This document shows, piece by piece, positions 27,117-36,281 of a stretch of 42,479 nt of DNA (its first letter is position 1; every line of letters begins with the position of its first letter). The stretch comes from Pseudomonas synxantha. Lineage in GTDB: Bacteria > Pseudomonadota > Gammaproteobacteria > Pseudomonadales > Pseudomonadaceae. The translations under genes were made by a program, and so were the position numbers. The notes below the pieces were generated by a model. The model was not told where the DNA came from, ran no database searches, and saw nothing but the letters and a program-made list of their open reading frames with translations. The stretch is taken from the NCBI GenBank assembly GCA_945874835.1, contig CAMCJM010000002.1, forward strand, positions 1 to 42,479, in the 5' to 3' direction.

Positions 27117-27203
27117 GGTGAAACTCCTTGTGGGATCGCTTGGTGCGGCGGGTGGCCGCAAGAGGTCAGCGTCGGTGCCAGCCGGCTGGCACCGGGCGCG
27201 AAT

Positions 27204-27881
27204 TTATTTACGTGAGAAGTGCACCACCAGCTTGTCACCGACGGTCTGCAGCACTTGCACCAGCACCAGCAGCAGAATCACGGTGACGGCCATGACATCC
27301 GGCTGGTAGCGCTGATAGCCATAGCGCACGGCCAAATCGCCGAGGCCGCCGCCGCCAATCAGGCCGCTCATGGCGGTGTAGGACACCAGGGTGATGGCCG
27401 TGACGGTGATGGCGGCAATGATGCCCGGCAGCGCCTCGGGCAGCAGGGCATTGACCACGATTTGTCGGGTGGTTGCGCCCATAGCCTGCGTGGCTTCGAT
27501 GATGCCGCGGTCGACTTCGCGCAGTGCGGTCTCCACCAGGCGAGCGAAGAACGGCGTGGCCCCGACCACCAGCGGTGGGATGGCCCCGGCAACGCCGAGC
27601 GAGGTGCCGGTGACGATCACCGTGAAGGGGATCATCACGATCAGCAAAATCACGAACGGCACCGAGCGCAGGATGTTCACCAGCAGCGACAGCAGGCCGT
27701 AAAAGGCTTTTTGTTCGAACATCTGCCGTGGGCTGGTGAGAAACAGCAGCACGCCCAGCGGCAGGCCGAGCAGGACGGTAAACAGCATGGAACCGCCGAG
27801 CATGCTGAGGGTGTCGAGGCTGGCGTAACCGATTTCTGTCCAGTCAACGTTGGGTAACAGGCGGGTCAATAAGGCGTCCAT
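27204..27881 (-). CDS. metI: Methionine ABC transporter permease
   Basis: LDTLSMLGGSMLFTVLLGLPLGVLLFL, EATQAMGATTRQIVVNALLPEALPGI, MSGLIGGGGLGDLAVRYGYQRYQ. Confidence 0.93.
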   Translation of the reverse strand: MDALLTRLLPNVDWTEIGYASLDTLSMLGGSMLFTVLLGLPLGVLLFLTSPRQMFEQKAFYGLLSLLVNILRSVPFVILLIVMIPFTVIVTGTSLGVAGAIPPLVVGATPFFARLVETALREVDRGIIEATQAMGATTRQIVVNALLPEALPGIIAAITVTAITLVSYTAMSGLIGGGGLGDLAVRYGYQRYQPDVMAVTVILLLVLVQVLQTVGDKLVVHFSRK

Positions 27882-28888
27882 CAGCGCAGCACCTCCAGAT
27901 GCACATCGGCGGCATTAAAGCGCGCCAGCGCGGCGTCGATGTCGCCGCCGGTCAGGGCCAGGGTGAGTTGGCCGTAGGGGGTGTTTTTGATGCGGTCGAT
28001 GCGGCCAGCGAGGATGCTGTAATCCACCCCGGTTTCGCGCGCGATGGTGCCCAGCAGTGGCGCGTAAGTGGCTTCACCCTGAAAGGTCAGGCGCAGAATG
28101 CGGCCCGGCACATGGGCAAAATCATCGTGCTGTTCGTTTTCGTTAACCTGCTCGGCTTCCTGCACGAAGCGCTTGGTGGTGGCGTGTTGCGGGTGCAGAA
28201 ACACCTCAGCCACCGGGCCGGATTCGACGATCACCCCGGCATCCATCACGGCCACGCGATCACAGACGCGGCGGATTACATCCATCTCATGGGTGATCAG
28301 CACGATAGTCAGGTTCAGCTCACGGTTAATCTCGGTAAGCAGTTGCAGCACCGAGGCGGTGGTTTGCGGGTCGAGGGCGCTGGTGGCCTCGTCACACAGC
28401 AGAATTTTCGGCTCGGTGGCCAGGGCGCGGGCAATGCCGACACGCTGTTTCTGACCGCCGGAGAGCTGCGCCGGGTATTTGTGGGCGTGATCCTGCAGGC
28501 CGACGCGGGCTAGCAACTCGGTCACGCGGGCGTTGATCGCGCTGCGCGGCAGTTCGCCGGCCAGCTTGAGCGGCAGGGCCACATTGTCGGCAACGGTCTT
28601 GGAGGACAGCAGGTTGAAGTGCTGGAAGATCATCCCAACTTGCTGGCGGAAGCGCCGCAGTCCCGAAGCGTCGAGCGCGGTGACATCTTCCGCGTCGATT
28701 TCAATGCGCCCGCCGGACGGCTCTTCCAAGCGGTTGATTAGGCGCAGCAGGGTACTTTTACCCGCGCCGGAGTGGCCGATGATGCCGAACACTTCGCCAC
28801 GGGCAATGTGCAGGTCGCTCGGTTGCAGGGCGGGGATATCCTGGCCATTGACGCGATACGCCTTATGGACCTGATGAAAATTGATCAC
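27881..28888 (-). CDS. metN: Methionine ABC transporter ATP-binding protein
   Basis: [60 protein letters not shown]-terminal NIL domain. Confidence 0.94.
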   Translation of the reverse strand: MINFHQVHKAYRVNGQDIPALQPSDLHIARGEVFGIIGHSGAGKSTLLRLINRLEEPSGGRIEIDAEDVTALDASGLRRFRQQVGMIFQHFNLLSSKTVADNVALPLKLAGELPRSAINARVTELLARVGLQDHAHKYPAQLSGGQKQRVGIARALATEPKILLCDEATSALDPQTTASVLQLLTEINRELNLTIVLITHEMDVIRRVCDRVAVMDAGVIVESGPVAEVFLHPQHATTKRFVQEAEQVNENEQHDDFAHVPGRILRLTFQGEATYAPLLGTIARETGVDYSILAGRIDRIKNTPYGQLTLALTGGDIDAALARFNAADVHLEVLR

Positions 28889-29085
28889 GCGTTAAACCTT
28901 TTGGGTTTCTGGAGTTGCCGGGTAGGCCGAATCGGGCGGCTAGTCTACCCGGCGCTGTTTAGGCCGCAAAAATCTTTGTAGACCTATGGTTATAGCTAAA
29001 TTGCATTATTGAGTGCCGCTTCCGACGGGGTGTGTCGGCTTGCAGGCAAATGACCGCAACGTCCGCTCGAGTGGCCTGCAGATCC

Positions 29086-29940
29086 TTAAGGCTGTGGGCT
29101 GAGGACCAGTTGCGGCGCTTTGTCCGGGTTGACCACATGGCTCAGGCGCGCGCTAAACGTGGGATCAAGACGTTTGATGCGGGCATTGAGCAGTGAAGCG
29201 ACCCAGGGGAAATCCTTGGCTTCGCGTACTTCGATGCGCACCGCGCAGCGAAAGGTCACCACATCGGCGGCCACTGCATCGAGCAGGCTGCGCAGGCGGG
29301 CGTTGTCCTGAATGTCCAGCATAGGCAGGGCAATCATACTGCGTGCGGCGCTGGGGTCGATCAAGCGCGCTTGCGGCTTTGCCGGGGCGGGATCTTCGAC
29401 GACCGGCGCATTGGCTAATGCAGTGGCTTGCAGGGCGGCGGCCTGACGTTCAGCCGCCAAGCGCAGTTGGCGCGCTTGTTCAAGGCGTTCGCGCTCGGCG
29501 AGGGCCGCGGCGTCCACTTCGGCGCGGCGCTGTTGTTCAGTGGCGGCGAGTTCAGCTTCGCGGGCATTGGCGATGGCCGTGTCGAGGCCTTGGGTCAGTG
29601 CCGGTGCTTGTGGCATCAGGCCGCGCGCGCGGCTCAGGGCTTGGGTGGCGCTATCCAGATCACCGGCTTGCAGGGCTTTTCGCCCCTGCCGCAGATGGGC
29701 TTCGCTTAACTGGCGTTGGTACTGCTCCAGGCGTGTATCCCCGGCGGCGCGTTGTTGCAGGCTACCGAGCTGGCTTTCGGCACCGCTCAGGTCGCCGCTG
29801 GCGAGGCTCTGGTCGAGCTGGCGAAAGGCACTGACCAAGTCATCGACCTGCAGGTTGGCGGGCTGCTGTGGCGAGCTTTGACAGCCGGCCAGCAGCAGAA
29901 CCAGGATCAAGGGAAATCCACGAAAAACGAACGATTTCAT
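29086..29940 (-). CDS. Lipoprotein (PA5502-like), unknown function
   Basis: Lipobox LLLAGC at start MKSFVFRGFPLILVLLLAGCQSSPQQ; coiled-coil-like Ala/Arg/Gln-rich middle. Confidence 0.8.
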   Translation of the reverse strand: MKSFVFRGFPLILVLLLAGCQSSPQQPANLQVDDLVSAFRQLDQSLASGDLSGAESQLGSLQQRAAGDTRLEQYQRQLSEAHLRQGRKALQAGDLDSATQALSRARGLMPQAPALTQGLDTAIANAREAELAATEQQRRAEVDAAALAERERLEQARQLRLAAERQAAALQATALANAPVVEDPAPAKPQARLIDPSAARSMIALPMLDIQDNARLRSLLDAVAADVVTFRCAVRIEVREAKDFPWVASLLNARIKRLDPTFSARLSHVVNPDKAPQLVLSPQP

Positions 29941-30009
29941 TACTGCGCGTCTCGGATTGTGCAAAAAACGCGCAAGTCTACACTGCGCCAAGGCCTTCAC
30001 CAACCGCTT

Positions 30010-30244
30010 AGGCCGTGCGCCGTGGCAGGCTCACCGTAGGGTGGGTTAGCGACGCCATGCTCCTTACTTACGGGCACCGCCTCTTTGGCGCGTCGCGTAA
30101 CCCACCAGGCAATCTGCGTGTTGCGTCGATGGTGGGTTACGGCGCAACGGAAAATCGCACAGACCATTCAGCGTTCAACAAGCGCCTAACCCACGCTACG
30201 AGAAACCGTTTAAGCCTTGGTTTCAGGCCGTGCGCCGTGGCAGG
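30010..30244. repeat. REP-like block (GTAGGGTGGGTTAG...GTAACCCACC...GGTGGGTTACG...CTAACCCACGCTACG) bracketed by a 20-bp direct repeat AGGCCGTGCGCCGTGGCAGG
   Basis: Direct repeat copies at 30010-30029 and 30225-30244; several TGGGTTA/TAACCCA arms between them. Confidence 0.85.
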
Positions 30245-31011
30245 GCGAAGCTCAGCAAAAACAGGGCGGCGGCGGTCACCACAATCGACGGCCCGGCGGG
30301 GGTGTCCTGAAACCACGACAGGCTCAGCCCGCCACACACGGCGGCAATCCCCACTAGGCTGGCACCGAAGGCCATTTGTTCCGGCGTGCGCGAATGGCGC
30401 TGGGCGGCGGCGGCCGGAATGATCAGCAGGGAGGTGATCAGCAGCACGCCGACAATTTTCATCGCCACGGCGATCACCACGGCGATCAGCAGCATCAGGC
30501 TCAGGCGAATTGCCGCCACGGGCAGCCCCTCCACCCGCGCCAGTTCTTCGTGCACGGTGATCGCCAGCAGCGGTCGCCAGAGCAAGGCCAGCAGCACTAA
30601 AACCAGCGCGCTGCCGCCGATGATCCAGGCCAGATCTGTAGGGCCGACGGCGAGCAAATCACCGAACAGATAACCCATCAGGTCGATACGCACATCGCGC
30701 ATAAAACTCAGTACCACCAGGCCCAGCGACAAGGTGCTGTGCGCGAGGATGCCGAGCAGGGTGTCGGAGGCCAGCGGTTGGCGGCTTTGCAGGGTGACTA
30801 GCAACACGGCCAGCAGCACGCAGCCCACGGTGACGGCCAGGGTCGGGCTAACGTCGAGCATCAGCCCCAAGGCCACGCCGAGCAGCGCGGCATGCGACAG
30901 GGTGTCGCCGAAATAGGCCATGCGTCGCCACACAACAAAGGAACCCAGCGGGCCGGCAACCAGTGCCAGCGCCAGACCGGCAAGCAAGGCATTCAGTAGA
31001 AAATCAGCCAT
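30223..31011 (-). CDS. znuB: Zinc ABC transporter permease
   Basis: ABC-3 family: [55 protein letters not shown]. Confidence 0.93.
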   Translation of the reverse strand: MADFLLNALLAGLALALVAGPLGSFVVWRRMAYFGDTLSHAALLGVALGLMLDVSPTLAVTVGCVLLAVLLVTLQSRQPLASDTLLGILAHSTLSLGLVVLSFMRDVRIDLMGYLFGDLLAVGPTDLAWIIGGSALVLVLLALLWRPLLAITVHEELARVEGLPVAAIRLSLMLLIAVVIAVAMKIVGVLLITSLLIIPAAAAQRHSRTPEQMAFGASLVGIAAVCGGLSLSWFQDTPAGPSIVVTAAALFLLSFALPRRTA

Positions 31012-31810
31012 GCGTGCAGCCATCTCCGTGAATATGTGGTTTGACTGGGCCTTTGATGCTCAGGCCGCTGGCAGGGTCGTTGACCACTGCACCGTGCAGG
31101 TCGTGGGCGTGATCATGGCGATGGGTATAGATGGCCAGGCTCTTGGCATCTTCGCCAAATAACTCGACAAAGGCCGGGTCGAAGCTGACTTGTTCGGGGT
31201 GCCCGGAGCAGCACACGTGACGGTTCAGGCAGACCACCTGATCAGTGGTGCTCATCACCAGATGCAGGTCGTGCGACACCATCAGCACCCCGCAGCCGTG
31301 GCGGTCGCGCAGTTGCGTGATCAGCCGATAGAGCTCGGCCTGACCGGCAACATCGACGCCTTGCACCGGCTCATCCAGCACCAACAGTTCCGGCTTGCGC
31401 AGCAGCGCGCGGGCCAGCAGCACGCGCTGCAACTCGCCGCCGGAGATGCTTTGCAGCGGGCTGTCGATCACCTGCTCGGCACCCACTTCGGCCAGCGCCG
31501 CTTGCACATCCGTGCGTGTCACGCCCGGCACCAAGCGCAGAAAGCGCAGCACGGAGAGGGGCAGCGTGGCATCCACGTGCAGCTTTTGCGGCATGTAGCC
31601 CACGCGCAGTTTGGCTTTACGCCAGACGCTGCCGGTATCGGGTTTGAGCAGGCCGAGCACGGCCCGCACCAAGGTGGTTTTGCCTGCACCGTTGGGGCCA
31701 ATCAGGGTGACGATCTCGCCGGGCTTTACGCTCAGCTGCACATCATCCAGCACGCGTTGCCCGGCGAAGGTCACGCCCACACCGCTCAGGCGGATCAGCG
31801 CATCACTCAT
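31004..31810 (-). CDS. znuC: Zinc ABC transporter ATP-binding protein
   Basis: [61 protein letters not shown]. Confidence 0.94.
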   Translation of the reverse strand: MSDALIRLSGVGVTFAGQRVLDDVQLSVKPGEIVTLIGPNGAGKTTLVRAVLGLLKPDTGSVWRKAKLRVGYMPQKLHVDATLPLSVLRFLRLVPGVTRTDVQAALAEVGAEQVIDSPLQSISGGELQRVLLARALLRKPELLVLDEPVQGVDVAGQAELYRLITQLRDRHGCGVLMVSHDLHLVMSTTDQVVCLNRHVCCSGHPEQVSFDPAFVELFGEDAKSLAIYTHRHDHAHDLHGAVVNDPASGLSIKGPVKPHIHGDGCTHG

Positions 31811-32298
31811 GACGGTGTCCGGCAGCCTGCACAGAGGCCGACCACTTCCACGGTTTGCCCTTCCACGGCAAAGCCGACCCCGTTGGCGGCGTTGACAATG
31901 GCCTGGCTGATCAGCGGTTGCTCCAGCTCAATGGCCGCATGGCAGCCCCGGCAAATCAGAAATTGACCCTGGTGAGCGTGTTCCGGATGGCTGCAGCCGA
32001 CAAAGGCGTTCAGCGAGGCAATGCGATGCACCAGGCCGTTTTCCAAAAGAAAATCTAGCGCTCGGTACACCGTTGGCGGCGCGGCGCGGCGGCCGTCTTC
32101 CTCACTCAGCACGCCCAGAATGTCGTAAGCGCCGAGCGGTTTATGGCTGGCCCAAACCAGCTCCAGTACGCGCTTGCGCAGTGCCGTCAGGCGCAAACCC
32201 TGGCGCGCGCAGATGCTTTCGGCCTCAGCCAGGGCATGGCTAACGCAGCGGGAATGGTCATGGGGGCGTGAGGCCAGCGGTGCTTGAGTCATGGGCAA
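31807..32298 (-). CDS. zur: Fur-family zinc uptake regulator (Zur/Np20)
   Basis: [63 protein letters not shown]. Confidence 0.92.
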   Translation of the reverse strand: MPMTQAPLASRPHDHSRCVSHALAEAESICARQGLRLTALRKRVLELVWASHKPLGAYDILGVLSEEDGRRAAPPTVYRALDFLLENGLVHRIASLNAFVGCSHPEHAHQGQFLICRGCHAAIELEQPLISQAIVNAANGVGFAVEGQTVEVVGLCAGCRTPS

Positions 32299-32318
32299 CG
32301 ACGAATCAGGTGGGGGAC

Positions 32319-32331
32319 GTTATTATATTAC
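32319..32331. promoter_or_regulatory. Putative Zur box GTTATTATATTAC
   Basis: Imperfect palindrome resembling the GTTATAATATAAC consensus in the zur/znuA divergent intergenic region. Confidence 0.65.
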
Positions 32332-32349
32332 CCGTTCCTTCTTGCTTGA

Positions 32350-33309
32350 GTGCTTCCCGTGTTGCGTCTTTTTCCGGCCTTAGGCCTGCTGTTGCTTACT
32401 TTTGTCATGAGTGTGTCGGTACAGGCGCAGGTTCAGCCGCGCGTGCTGACCAGCATCAAACCGCTGCAACTGATCGCCGCCGCCGTGCAGGATGGCGTCG
32501 GCCAGCCCGAGGTGCTGCTGCCGCCGGGCGCCTCGCCGCATCATTACGCGCTGCGTCCCTCGGACGTGCGCCGGGTGCGTGAGGCCGACCTGCTCTACTG
32601 GATCGGCCCTGATCTGGAGAGCTTCCTGCCGCGCGTATTGGAAGGCCGCAGCAAGCCAAACGTGGCGGTGCAAGACGTGCCCGGTATGACCCTGCGGCAT
32701 TTTGGCGATAGCCACGCTGAAAAATCCGAGCATCACCATGCCGACCATGGCCAGCCTGCGGATCAGCATGACCACGATCATCGTCCCGGCAGCCTAGACG
32801 CGCACCTGTGGTTGCTGCCCGCCAATGGCCGGGTGATCGCCCACAAAATGGCTGCTGATTTGGCGCAACTCGATCCGGCCAATGCCGCGCGGTATCAGGC
32901 CAATGCCGAGGCTTTTGCTCAGCGACTGGATGCGCTGGATCAGCGCTTGAAAAGCCGCTTGAGCGGCTTGGCCGGTAAGCCTTACTTCGTCTTCCACGAA
33001 GCCTACGACTATTTTGAGGCCGCCTACGGCCTCAAGCATGCGGGTGTCTTCAGCGTACTGGGCGAAGTGCAGCCGGGCGCTCAGCACGTCGCTGCCATGC
33101 GCGAGCGCCTGCAACAGGCTGGCCCCAGCTGTGTGTTCAGTGAGCCGCCGTTTCGCCCGCGTTTGGCACAAACCCTGACCGCTGGATTGCCCGTCACCCT
33201 AGCGGAGCTGGATGCCATGGGCGGCAACCTGGCAGCCGAAGCCAGCGGCTATGAGGTCTTGCTGGAAAACCTGGCTGGTGAGTTGGCGGGGTGTCTGGAG
33301 GCGTTGTAA
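32350..33309 (+). CDS. znuA: Zinc ABC transporter substrate-binding protein (start 32350 or 32359)
   Basis: Signal peptide, TSIKPLQLIAAAVQDGVGQPEVLLPPGASPHHYALRPSD, His-rich loop EHHHADHGQPADQHDHDH. Confidence 0.93.
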   Translation: MLPVLRLFPALGLLLLTFVMSVSVQAQVQPRVLTSIKPLQLIAAAVQDGVGQPEVLLPPGASPHHYALRPSDVRRVREADLLYWIGPDLESFLPRVLEGRSKPNVAVQDVPGMTLRHFGDSHAEKSEHHHADHGQPADQHDHDHRPGSLDAHLWLLPANGRVIAHKMAADLAQLDPANAARYQANAEAFAQRLDALDQRLKSRLSGLAGKPYFVFHEAYDYFEAAYGLKHAGVFSVLGEVQPGAQHVAAMRERLQQAGPSCVFSEPPFRPRLAQTLTAGLPVTLAELDAMGGNLAAEASGYEVLLENLAGELAGCLEAL

Positions 33310-33449
33310 TTCCTTGCGCGTACATGCAGATGTAATCCGAGAACTTTACGCGGGGACAACATCGACCCTGGTTTTATTCGGGTAGTCCCTCTGCTGTAAG
33401 CTGCGAGCCATTCTCCTCACATGCTGACTTTGTTCAGGGATGACCTGTT

Positions 33450-36281
33450 ATGCCCTTAAGCTGGAACGAAATCAAAAGCCGCGCCTTGGCGTTCTCCCGC
33501 GAATGGGCTGACGAAACCAGCGAAGACGCCGAAGCCAAACCGTTCTGGAATGACTTTTTTAATGTCTTTGGCGTGAGTCGTCGCCGGGTGGCCAGCTTTG
33601 AGTCGCGGGTTAAAAAAATTGATGGCAAGGACGGCTACATCGACCTGCTCTGGAAGGGCATGCTGCTGATCGAGCACAAGTCGCGTGGCAAAGACCTCGA
33701 CCGTGCCTACAGCCAAGCGCTGGATTATTTTCCCGGCTTGAAAGAGCGCGAACTGCCTAAGTACCCGATCGTTTCCGACTTCGCGCGTTTCCGTTTGTAT
33801 GACCTCGACGACGGCACGCAGCACGATTTTGCTCTCGCCGATTTGCACAAATACGTGCGCCTGTTCGGCTTTATTTCCGGCTACCAAACCCACGTTATCC
33901 AAGAGCAAGACCCGGTCAATATCAAGGCTGCCGAGCGCATGGGCAAGCGGCACGACCAGTTGCAGGCGGTCGGTTACGACGGCCATCCGCTGGAGTTGTA
34001 TCTGGTGCGCCTGTTGTTTTGTTTGTTTGCCGAAGACACCGGGATTTTCGAGCGTCAGCAGTTGCAGGACTACCTCGAACAGCGCACCAGCGAGGACGGC
34101 AGCGACCTTGGCGATCGCCTCGCCAGCCTGTTCCACAACCTCAACAGCCCGCCCGGCAAACGCCTGAAAAACCTCGACGAACAGTTGGCCGCCTTCCCTT
34201 ATATCAATGGCAAATTGTTTGCCGAGCAACTGCCGCCAGCGGCGTTTGATGCCGCCATGCGGCAGAGTTTGCTCGACTGCTGCGCGCTGGACTGGTCGCG
34301 GATTTCCCCGGCGATTTTTGGCTCGCTGTTTCAGTCGATCATGGACAAGCAGGCGCGACGCAATTTGGGTGCGCACTACACCAGCGAAAAGAACATTCTC
34401 AAGTTGCTCAAACCGTTGTTTCTCGACGAGCTTTGGGCCGAGTTCCACAAGGCCAAAAGCAACCGCAACAAGCTCTTCGAGTTTCACAATAAGCTGCGCA
34501 GCCTGACCTTTCTCGACCCGGCCTGCGGCTGCGGCAATTTTTTGGTAATTACCTACCGTGAGCTGCGCCTGCTGGAGCTGGAGGTGTTGCGCCAGTTGCA
34601 CCTGCAAGCGCAGCAATCGGGCCAGACGGAAAACATCGCCACCCTAGTGCGCCTCGATGTGGACCAGTTCTACGGCATAGAGATCGAGGAGTTCCCCGCG
34701 CAAATCGCCCAAGTGGCCATGTGGCTGATGGATCACCAGATGAACCTGCAAGTGTCACAGGAGTTTGGCCTGTACTTCGCCCGGATTCCCTTGGCCGCCA
34801 CCGCCCATATCGTCTGCGCCAATGCGCTGCAAATGGACTGGAACGATTTAATCGCGGCGCAGGGTTTGAGTTATCTGCTGGGTAATCCACCGTTTGTCGG
34901 AGCCAAGCTGCTGGATGATGGCCAGCGTAGCGATGTCGCGACCGTATTTGCCGGGATCAAAAACGCCGGCCTACTGGATTTTGTCGCCGCTTGGTACGTC
35001 AAGGCTGCTATGTATATGGCCGCTAAGCCGAGCATTCGCTGCGCGTTTGTCTCAACTAACTCGATCAGCCAAGGCGAGCAGGTTGGCGTGCTTTGGAGTT
35101 GGATGCTGGCGCAAGGGGTTAAAATCCATTTTGCCCACCGCACTTTTCAGTGGAACAGCGAGGCACGCGGTAAGGCCGCCGTGCATTGCGTGATCATCGG
35201 TTTTGGCCTGGGCGATGTGGCGGAGAAGTGGCTGTTTGAATACGCCGATATCAAGGGTGAGGCGCAGGCGCTCAAGGCCAGCAATATCAACCCGTATCTT
35301 GTGGATGCTCTGGATCTGACGCTGGATAAACGTAGAACGCCGTTATCCGCTCCTCAGGAGCTAGTGTTCGGCAACATGCCGAACGATGGAGGCCATCTCT
35401 TATTTGATGACGCAGAGAAGGCACTATTTGTCGCTAAAGAACATCAGGCTGACGCCTACATCAAACGCTTCATCGGCTCTGAGGAGTTTATCAATAGCAT
35501 AGACCGCTGGTGTCTCTGGCTTGTTGATGCCCAGCCGACAGCTCTCAAGTCTATGCCCTTGGTTATGGGCAGAGTGGCCAAGGTCAAAGAGTGTCGTCTT
35601 GGTAGTTCAAGAGCGGCGACTCAAAAGTTAGCGGGGACACCTTCGCTGTTTGGCGAGATTCGTCAGCCGCAATCTGACTACATCGCGATCCCTAAGACTT
35701 CATCGGAAAAGCGGGCTTACATCCCGATGGGGCTGGTATCCAAAGACACTATTGCCAGTACGGAAATTTTTACCGTTGCAGACGGTAGTCTCTTCATGCT
35801 CGGTGTTCTTTCTTCCGTGATGCACATGTCGTGGGTACGAGCAGTTTGCGGTCGACTTAAAAGTGATTACCGCTACTCCGCGGGCATCGTCTACAACAAC
35901 TACCCCTGGCCCGACTTGCCCACCCCGCAAGCCGATGCGCCGGCCAGCGCCGAGAGTTTGCGCGCCATTAAACTGCGCGCCGCCATCGAAACCGCCGCCG
36001 AGGCGGTGCTGGCCGCCCGCGCGCAATTTCCCGAGGCGACCTTGGCCGATCTGTACGACCCGCTAAGCATGCCGCCAGCCTTGCTCAAGGCCCATCAAAG
36101 CCTCGATAAAGCGGTAGACGCGGCCTACGGCAAAACCCGCTTCAACAGCGAAGCCGAGCGCGTGGCTTTTCTCTTCGACCTGTACTTGAGCTACAGCCAG
36201 CGCTTGGCGGCCAGTAAGCCAGCCGCTAAAAAGCCTGCAAGGTTGAAGGCGGTAGCGAATGACAGTGAGCTTGCCGTATGA
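33450..36281 (+). CDS. Type IIL (MmeI-like) single-chain restriction endonuclease / adenine-specific DNA methyltransferase
   Basis: Nuclease motif D-X9-EHK (DLLWKGMLLIEHK, residues 65-77); MTase motif I LDPACGCGNFLVITYRELRLLE; motif IV GNPPFVGAKLL; TRD-type RFIGSEEFINSIDRWCLWLVDA; 943 aa, close to MmeI in size. Confidence 0.88.
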   Translation: MPLSWNEIKSRALAFSREWADETSEDAEAKPFWNDFFNVFGVSRRRVASFESRVKKIDGKDGYIDLLWKGMLLIEHKSRGKDLDRAYSQALDYFPGLKERELPKYPIVSDFARFRLYDLDDGTQHDFALADLHKYVRLFGFISGYQTHVIQEQDPVNIKAAERMGKRHDQLQAVGYDGHPLELYLVRLLFCLFAEDTGIFERQQLQDYLEQRTSEDGSDLGDRLASLFHNLNSPPGKRLKNLDEQLAAFPYINGKLFAEQLPPAAFDAAMRQSLLDCCALDWSRISPAIFGSLFQSIMDKQARRNLGAHYTSEKNILKLLKPLFLDELWAEFHKAKSNRNKLFEFHNKLRSLTFLDPACGCGNFLVITYRELRLLELEVLRQLHLQAQQSGQTENIATLVRLDVDQFYGIEIEEFPAQIAQVAMWLMDHQMNLQVSQEFGLYFARIPLAATAHIVCANALQMDWNDLIAAQGLSYLLGNPPFVGAKLLDDGQRSDVATVFAGIKNAGLLDFVAAWYVKAAMYMAAKPSIRCAFVSTNSISQGEQVGVLWSWMLAQGVKIHFAHRTFQWNSEARGKAAVHCVIIGFGLGDVAEKWLFEYADIKGEAQALKASNINPYLVDALDLTLDKRRTPLSAPQELVFGNMPNDGGHLLFDDAEKALFVAKEHQADAYIKRFIGSEEFINSIDRWCLWLVDAQPTALKSMPLVMGRVAKVKECRLGSSRAATQKLAGTPSLFGEIRQPQSDYIAIPKTSSEKRAYIPMGLVSKDTIASTEIFTVADGSLFMLGVLSSVMHMSWVRAVCGRLKSDYRYSAGIVYNNYPWPDLPTPQADAPASAESLRAIKLRAAIETAAEAVLAARAQFPEATLADLYDPLSMPPALLKAHQSLDKAVDAAYGKTRFNSEAERVAFLFDLYLSYSQRLAASKPAAKKPARLKAVANDSELAV

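Noticed and set aside
30015-30422. 135-aa plus-strand ORF across the znuB 3' end
   Set aside because: Runs through the REP-like block and antisense to znuB; no protein-like features.
32700-32800. His-rich stretch in ZnuA as an unusual insertion
   Set aside because: His-rich loops are a normal feature of ZnuA proteins.
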